DNA of 64,000 nt from positions 1,824,696 to 1,888,695 of the forward strand of contig JACEVL010000045.1 in the NCBI GenBank assembly GCA_020284085.1, given 5' to 3'. This DNA is from Aporrectodea caliginosa (taxonomy: Eukaryota > Annelida > Clitellata > Crassiclitellata > Lumbricidae). Made by a program: the position numbers and the translations under genes. Shown one piece after another: positions 60,500 to 64,000 of this stretch; position 1 is the first letter of the stretch; the number at the start of each line of letters is the position of its first letter. The notes under the pieces were generated by a model. It saw only the letters and a list, made by a program, of their open reading frames with translations. It was not told where the DNA came from and ran no database searches.

Positions 60500-60790
60500 G
60501 CCCAGGTGTGTATGTATGTATGTATGTAATGCATCAACCGATGGTACACCAACATGTAAATCGCAGTCATGTCAATATAACGCAGATCAGTCCGTATATG
60601 AAGACAACCTATAATGCTTACATGAATATGTAATTAGTAATTAGTAACTTTTCTTGCCCTGGTGTCTAAGGCAGAAGGCATCAACCAACATTAAATCGCA
60701 AGTCAATATAACGCAGATCAGTGCTGAGAACGAAATGACATAAGTGATTGAGCAGAACGGGTGAGAGACAGAGAGCGTTAGCGACTTCAG
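60500..60790 (-). mobile_element. LINE-alpha 3' end fragments, minus strand
   Basis: 'atgcatcaaccgatggtaca' at 60530 and, again, 'tagtaacttttcttgccctg' with 'tctaaggcagaaggcatcaa' at 60640-60690 are two partial copies in tandem. 'gctgagaacgaaatgacata' continues the family. Confidence 0.55.
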
Positions 60791-60834
60791 AGAGCCTCGG
60801 AGAGAGCGGGAGAGAGAGAGCCAACAAGAGAACA

Positions 60835-60902
60835 AGACAGACAGAGACAGACAGCCAGACAGACAGACAGACAGAGAACAGAGACAGAGAAACTGGAGAT
60901 AA

Positions 60903-60935
<33 letters not shown>

Positions 60936-60940
60936 TAGGC

Positions 60941-60975
<35 letters not shown>

Positions 60976-60985
60976 TGCAGAAAGA
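60835..60985. repeat. (CAGA)n microsatellite
   Basis: cagacaga, pure at 60905-60975. Confidence 0.9.
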
Positions 60986-61334
60986 AGCTGATATAGAGAA
61001 ACTGTTATAAAGAGATAGAAACATGTAGACAGATATAAAATTTAGGTCCAGCAGCCGAGAAAGCTTTTTAACCAAGAAAAGCTCTAAGTGTTGCAAGTAT
61101 GCCACAGACAGATTCAAAACGGAGGTTTATAGTCTGAGGTCACCCTACCAATGATTCATAGACTGCCTCCCACAATGACTGAAGATGCACTTTCGCCAAC
61201 TATTTCGTCCTGACACATTGATCTTTTCCTTTCACTGGTGCACGCTATATCTTCAATCGAATGTACAATTGTACATTTCCACATACATTGCGAGCCTGCA
61301 TGTCCACCTATATATATATCTATAGACCTTTATC

Positions 61335-61595
61335 ACACTGGTTTAGAACTTTAGATATATGGCAGAAATTTGGTTCCATATAACATTCTGGTCCACTTGT
61401 GCCCTTTAGCCAACTGAGCTATTATAATGAGTACATTGTTCGTACATTGTTGGTGGGAAGATGACACGGTGAGGGAGAGGACTGGCCACCCGCCCTCATC
61501 TGCCAAGGCTAAGAAAATGAAGTCGCTAACGCTTCATACCAATGGCTGCTTCGTGGCTTTAGCTTAGATATAAGGGACTGCTCTTCTTCTTCTTT
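61335..61595 (+). mobile_element. SINE-B copy lacking the tRNA head
   Basis: 'tagccaactgagctattata', 'ccaaggctaagaaaatgaag', 'tcgctaacgcttcatacc' and 'gggactgctcttcttctt'. Confidence 0.75.
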
Positions 61596-61639
61596 CTTAT
61601 ACTGTTTTATACTCTGTTTCTATCTTTCTCTGTCCTTGT

Positions 61640-61820
61640 TTCTCCATCTCTGTCTGTCTGTGTATCTGTCTGTCTGTCTGTGTATCTGTCTGTATATCTG
61701 TGTGTGGTGTGTATACGAGATTATGCGGTGTCTGTGTGCATGTGTCTATCGGTATGTGTGTATATCTGTCCGTCTGTCTGTCTGTTTGTCTGCTTTCTGT
61801 CTATCTGTCTGTCATGTCTT
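61640..61820. repeat. (TCTG)n array
   Basis: tctgtctg with tgtgtatc interruptions. Confidence 0.85.
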
Positions 61821-61839
61821 TCCTCAAGCACTTCAGTTC

Positions 61840-62020
61840 ATTTCTCATTGAGAATGCGCTCTCCCCACCCCAGTACATCGACATCGTATCCACTACAGGC
61901 TGCCCCTCCCTCCGTCTTAGCAGAGTGATCTTCTGGATATTGACCTGACTACGGCTTGGTTTTGGCGTGCCATCGGTTGATGCCTTCTGCATTAGACACC
62001 GGCGCAATAGAAGTTGCTAA
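61840..62020 (+). mobile_element. LINE-alpha 3' end, plus strand
   Basis: 'gatcttctggatattgacct', 'gactacggcttggttttgg', 'gccatcggttgatgccttc' and 'gcgcaatagaagttgctaat' give the family 3' end in sense orientation. Confidence 0.65.
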
Positions 62021-62500
62021 TTACATGTAAAATTACATCCTCATTCCTCAGCCAACCATTGCATTGCAATCACAAACGACTCCCTACATAAGAAGTATAC
62101 TCCTCGCGCACGCAACTGCCATGGTCTTTGCTTGGACAACCCCTCTCACGTGACGCAGCGCACATGAATAGACTGGTGCCCTGCTCTTTGCTTTAGGTAT
62201 TTAGAGTTTACGATTACGATTGGACACATGTATCTGAGTACGAACGGATAATAATAAAATAAATAATAAAAATAATTATACTCTTTATTATTTCAAACCG
62301 ACAAACGCAGTATTATTACAATTCAGTTTGAACGGATGATCACAAGGATCATCCTTTGGATTCGGACTGAGAGGAATCGAGACTCCAGTCCACCGGATTT
62401 AATCCCACAGACGAAAGGACTCGACCAGGATTCGAATCCAGGTCGTAAATCAGTAGAGTCCCAACGCTCCAGTCGGTCACAAACGTCGTCCTTCGTATTG
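62020..62500. other. Mostly unique A/T-rich sequence
   Basis: Includes a scrap of the repeat also seen at 42010 (reversed, 62130-62190) and a tRNA-like ggattcgaatccagg at 62430. No gene. Confidence 0.35.
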
Positions 62501-63240
62501 CAGTCACATTTCTAAGATGGCAGAGGGAGGAAGAAGAAACAGCGGAGAGAGCGAGGGAGGGAGATGGAAAATATGGATCACGGATGGATGGACGGATGAA
62601 TGGATGAGAACGGAGCCTGGAACTGGAGACGTGGATTGCGTCCGGAGCTCTTGTATGCGCGTGAGTTATGATCCGTGGGCAGTTCCCTTTCTCGACGCAA
62701 CACGGCCCCCTAATCCCGCTGACATGCCCGGGTCCCGCGAGCGACATAGCGTCCGACCCGTAGGCCACAAATTGGGTGGCCTCCGCGTGGCCTCTGCCTC
62801 ACCTTTCGCCCGCCACACCGGCCCCCAGTCACCCCTTCGTCACACACCCGTCACTTCCATACAGCCCACTTTATTGCGGTCGCCTCAACCGCCTGCAGTC
62901 CCGGGGGCAATCAGGCGCTCCTTTCCTCTGCCGCCGTTGATCGATGGTCGGCGGTAGACGCCCATCGCCACCGCGTCCTGCTTAGAAGGTACCCGTCCTG
63001 GGAGGCAACGGACGCGTCCTTGCGGGCCGGCGTCGTCGCCTCTAAGACGGGCGAGGACGCATCAATGCTTCGTCGCTTCCGTATGGCCCTTCAACAATGA
63101 TACGACGAGACTTATACGACTCTACTGACCACTGGTCAGCGGTGATACGATGACCGCATTAGGCTGATAGTGCGCCAAGCGGTCTTTATGACGACGATGA
63201 TGTAGTGACCAGATGACCGGCCACTGGACGTCGGCCACTG
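62500..63240. other. GC-rich unique block, candidate CpG island or regulatory DNA
   Basis: High GC and CpG, no simple repeats apart from atggatgg near 62585. Contains ATCAGGCGC at 62909. A 146-codon frame at 62517-62957 is Pro/Arg-rich without a domain. It might be a 5' end of a gene beyond the window. Confidence 0.35.
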
Positions 63241-63249
63241 GACGGTGCC

Positions 63250-63291
63250 ATGGCGGAGGAGGAGGAGGAGGAGGAGGAGGAGGAGGAGGAG

Positions 63292-63377
<86 letters not shown>

Positions 63378-63428
63378 GGAGGAGGAAGAGGAGGAGGAGG
63401 AGGAGGAGGAGGAGGAGGAGGAGGGGGG
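63250..63428. repeat. (GGA)n microsatellite with GAA interruptions
   Basis: About 175 bp of gga, purine-only on the plus strand; triplex or quadruplex potential. Confidence 0.95.
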
Positions 63429-63684
63429 CGAGGAACGCCCGCTAATCTTCGGCGACAGTTGACGACGAGATCTCGCGAATGAAATCTCGCGCGACGAGAT
63501 TCTTTCGACTTCTGCTTCTTATATGGACGATGACGACGGACGGTCTGTGTCACGTGATCGGTCGACCTCATGCGACGGAAGTGGGAATTAAGACCTGGAA
63601 GAAATATTGAAGCGCTATAATAATAAAAAATTATGATATCAACTCAGTTCTCATGATCAGCCATGGAAAGATTCAGACTAATCG

Positions 63685-63870
63685 TCCGTCCGTCCGTCTG
63701 TCTGTTTGTTTGTCCGTATGTCCGTCTGTCTGTCCATCCGTCCGACTGTCTGTCTGTCTGTCCGACTGTCTGTCTGTCTGTCCGACTGTCTGTCTGTCTG
63801 TCCGACTGTCTGTCTATCCATCCGTCTGTGCGTCTGTCTGTCCGACTGTCCGTCTCTGTCTCTTCATCCT
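63685..63870. repeat. (GTCC/GTCT)n array with 24-bp higher-order unit
   Basis: 'tgtccgactgtctgtctgtc' repeats four times between 63730 and 63815. Confidence 0.9.
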
Positions 63871-64000
63871 CTCGACGTGCATTCTCCACGAGTGAATTGA
63901 TACATATATCGATGCACAATTGTCTGCATTGAGACGTTTCCAAATAACGGAAGCTGCTCGCGAAACACGGTTTCCGTGACAGACATCGAACACCGATCGA

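Noticed and set aside
63250..63462. Poly-Glu / poly-Arg protein over (GGA)n
   Set aside because: Microsatellite translation with no flanking coding sequence.

Overview
This window is metazoan nuclear DNA: spliced animal genes with GT-AG introns, tRNA-derived SINEs, non-LTR retrotransposons, short inverted-repeat DNA transposons, and very heavy micro- and minisatellite content. Nothing in it looks bacterial. The repeat profile ((ATT)n, (GATG)n, (TACA)n, (TCTG)n arrays; restriction-like-endonuclease retrotransposons; several tRNA-SINE families) suggests an aquatic invertebrate such as an echinoderm, hemichordate, cephalochordate or lophotrochozoan. The phylum cannot be fixed from the sequence alone.

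Two conserved genes are recognisable, both on the + strand. The last six coding exons of IFT140 (intraflagellar transport complex A, ciliary retrograde transport) occupy 154-7918. Their last intron, 4.3 kb long, holds transposons nested inside one another. At 48324-51094 a long exon encodes zinc fingers 4-7, a CtBP-binding PLDLS motif, the second three-finger cluster and the conserved C-terminal motif of a PRDM3/PRDM16 (MECOM/EVI1, hamlet, EGL-43) transcription factor. It is broken by two single-base insertions. The PR domain and fingers 1-3 were not found. Two further exon-like pieces (47647-47767 and 59080-59255) are unassigned.

Region by region: 1-8 kb IFT140 with intronic SINEs and the nested transposons; 8-12 kb a LINE 3' end interrupted by a second LINE and by a Harbinger-like MITE; 12.3-16.1 kb three different endonuclease-type LINE fragments, each sitting in an (ATT)n array; 16.2-17.9 kb SINEs and an hAT-like element; 18-22.7 kb GC-richer unique DNA between simple repeats; 23-31.5 kb SINEs, hAT-like MITEs, two perfect short palindromes and two foldback elements; 32-46 kb mostly simple repeats with unique islands, a tandem duplication and SINEs; 46.7-52.9 kb the PRDM exon flanked by (TACA)n arrays and followed by a 46-bp minisatellite; 53-64 kb more simple repeats, LINE and SINE remnants and a GC-rich unique block at 62.5-63.2 kb.

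The most distinctive content is the mobile-element biology. A foldback family has two complete copies with 9-bp target duplications and satellite-like arms. Three independent hAT-like insertions sit in or beside the Pol III B box of tRNA-SINEs. The endonuclease LINE fragments apparently target (ATT)n. A SINE shares its 3' tail with a LINE in the same window. Coordinates of repeats are read by eye and approximate unless a target duplication fixes them.
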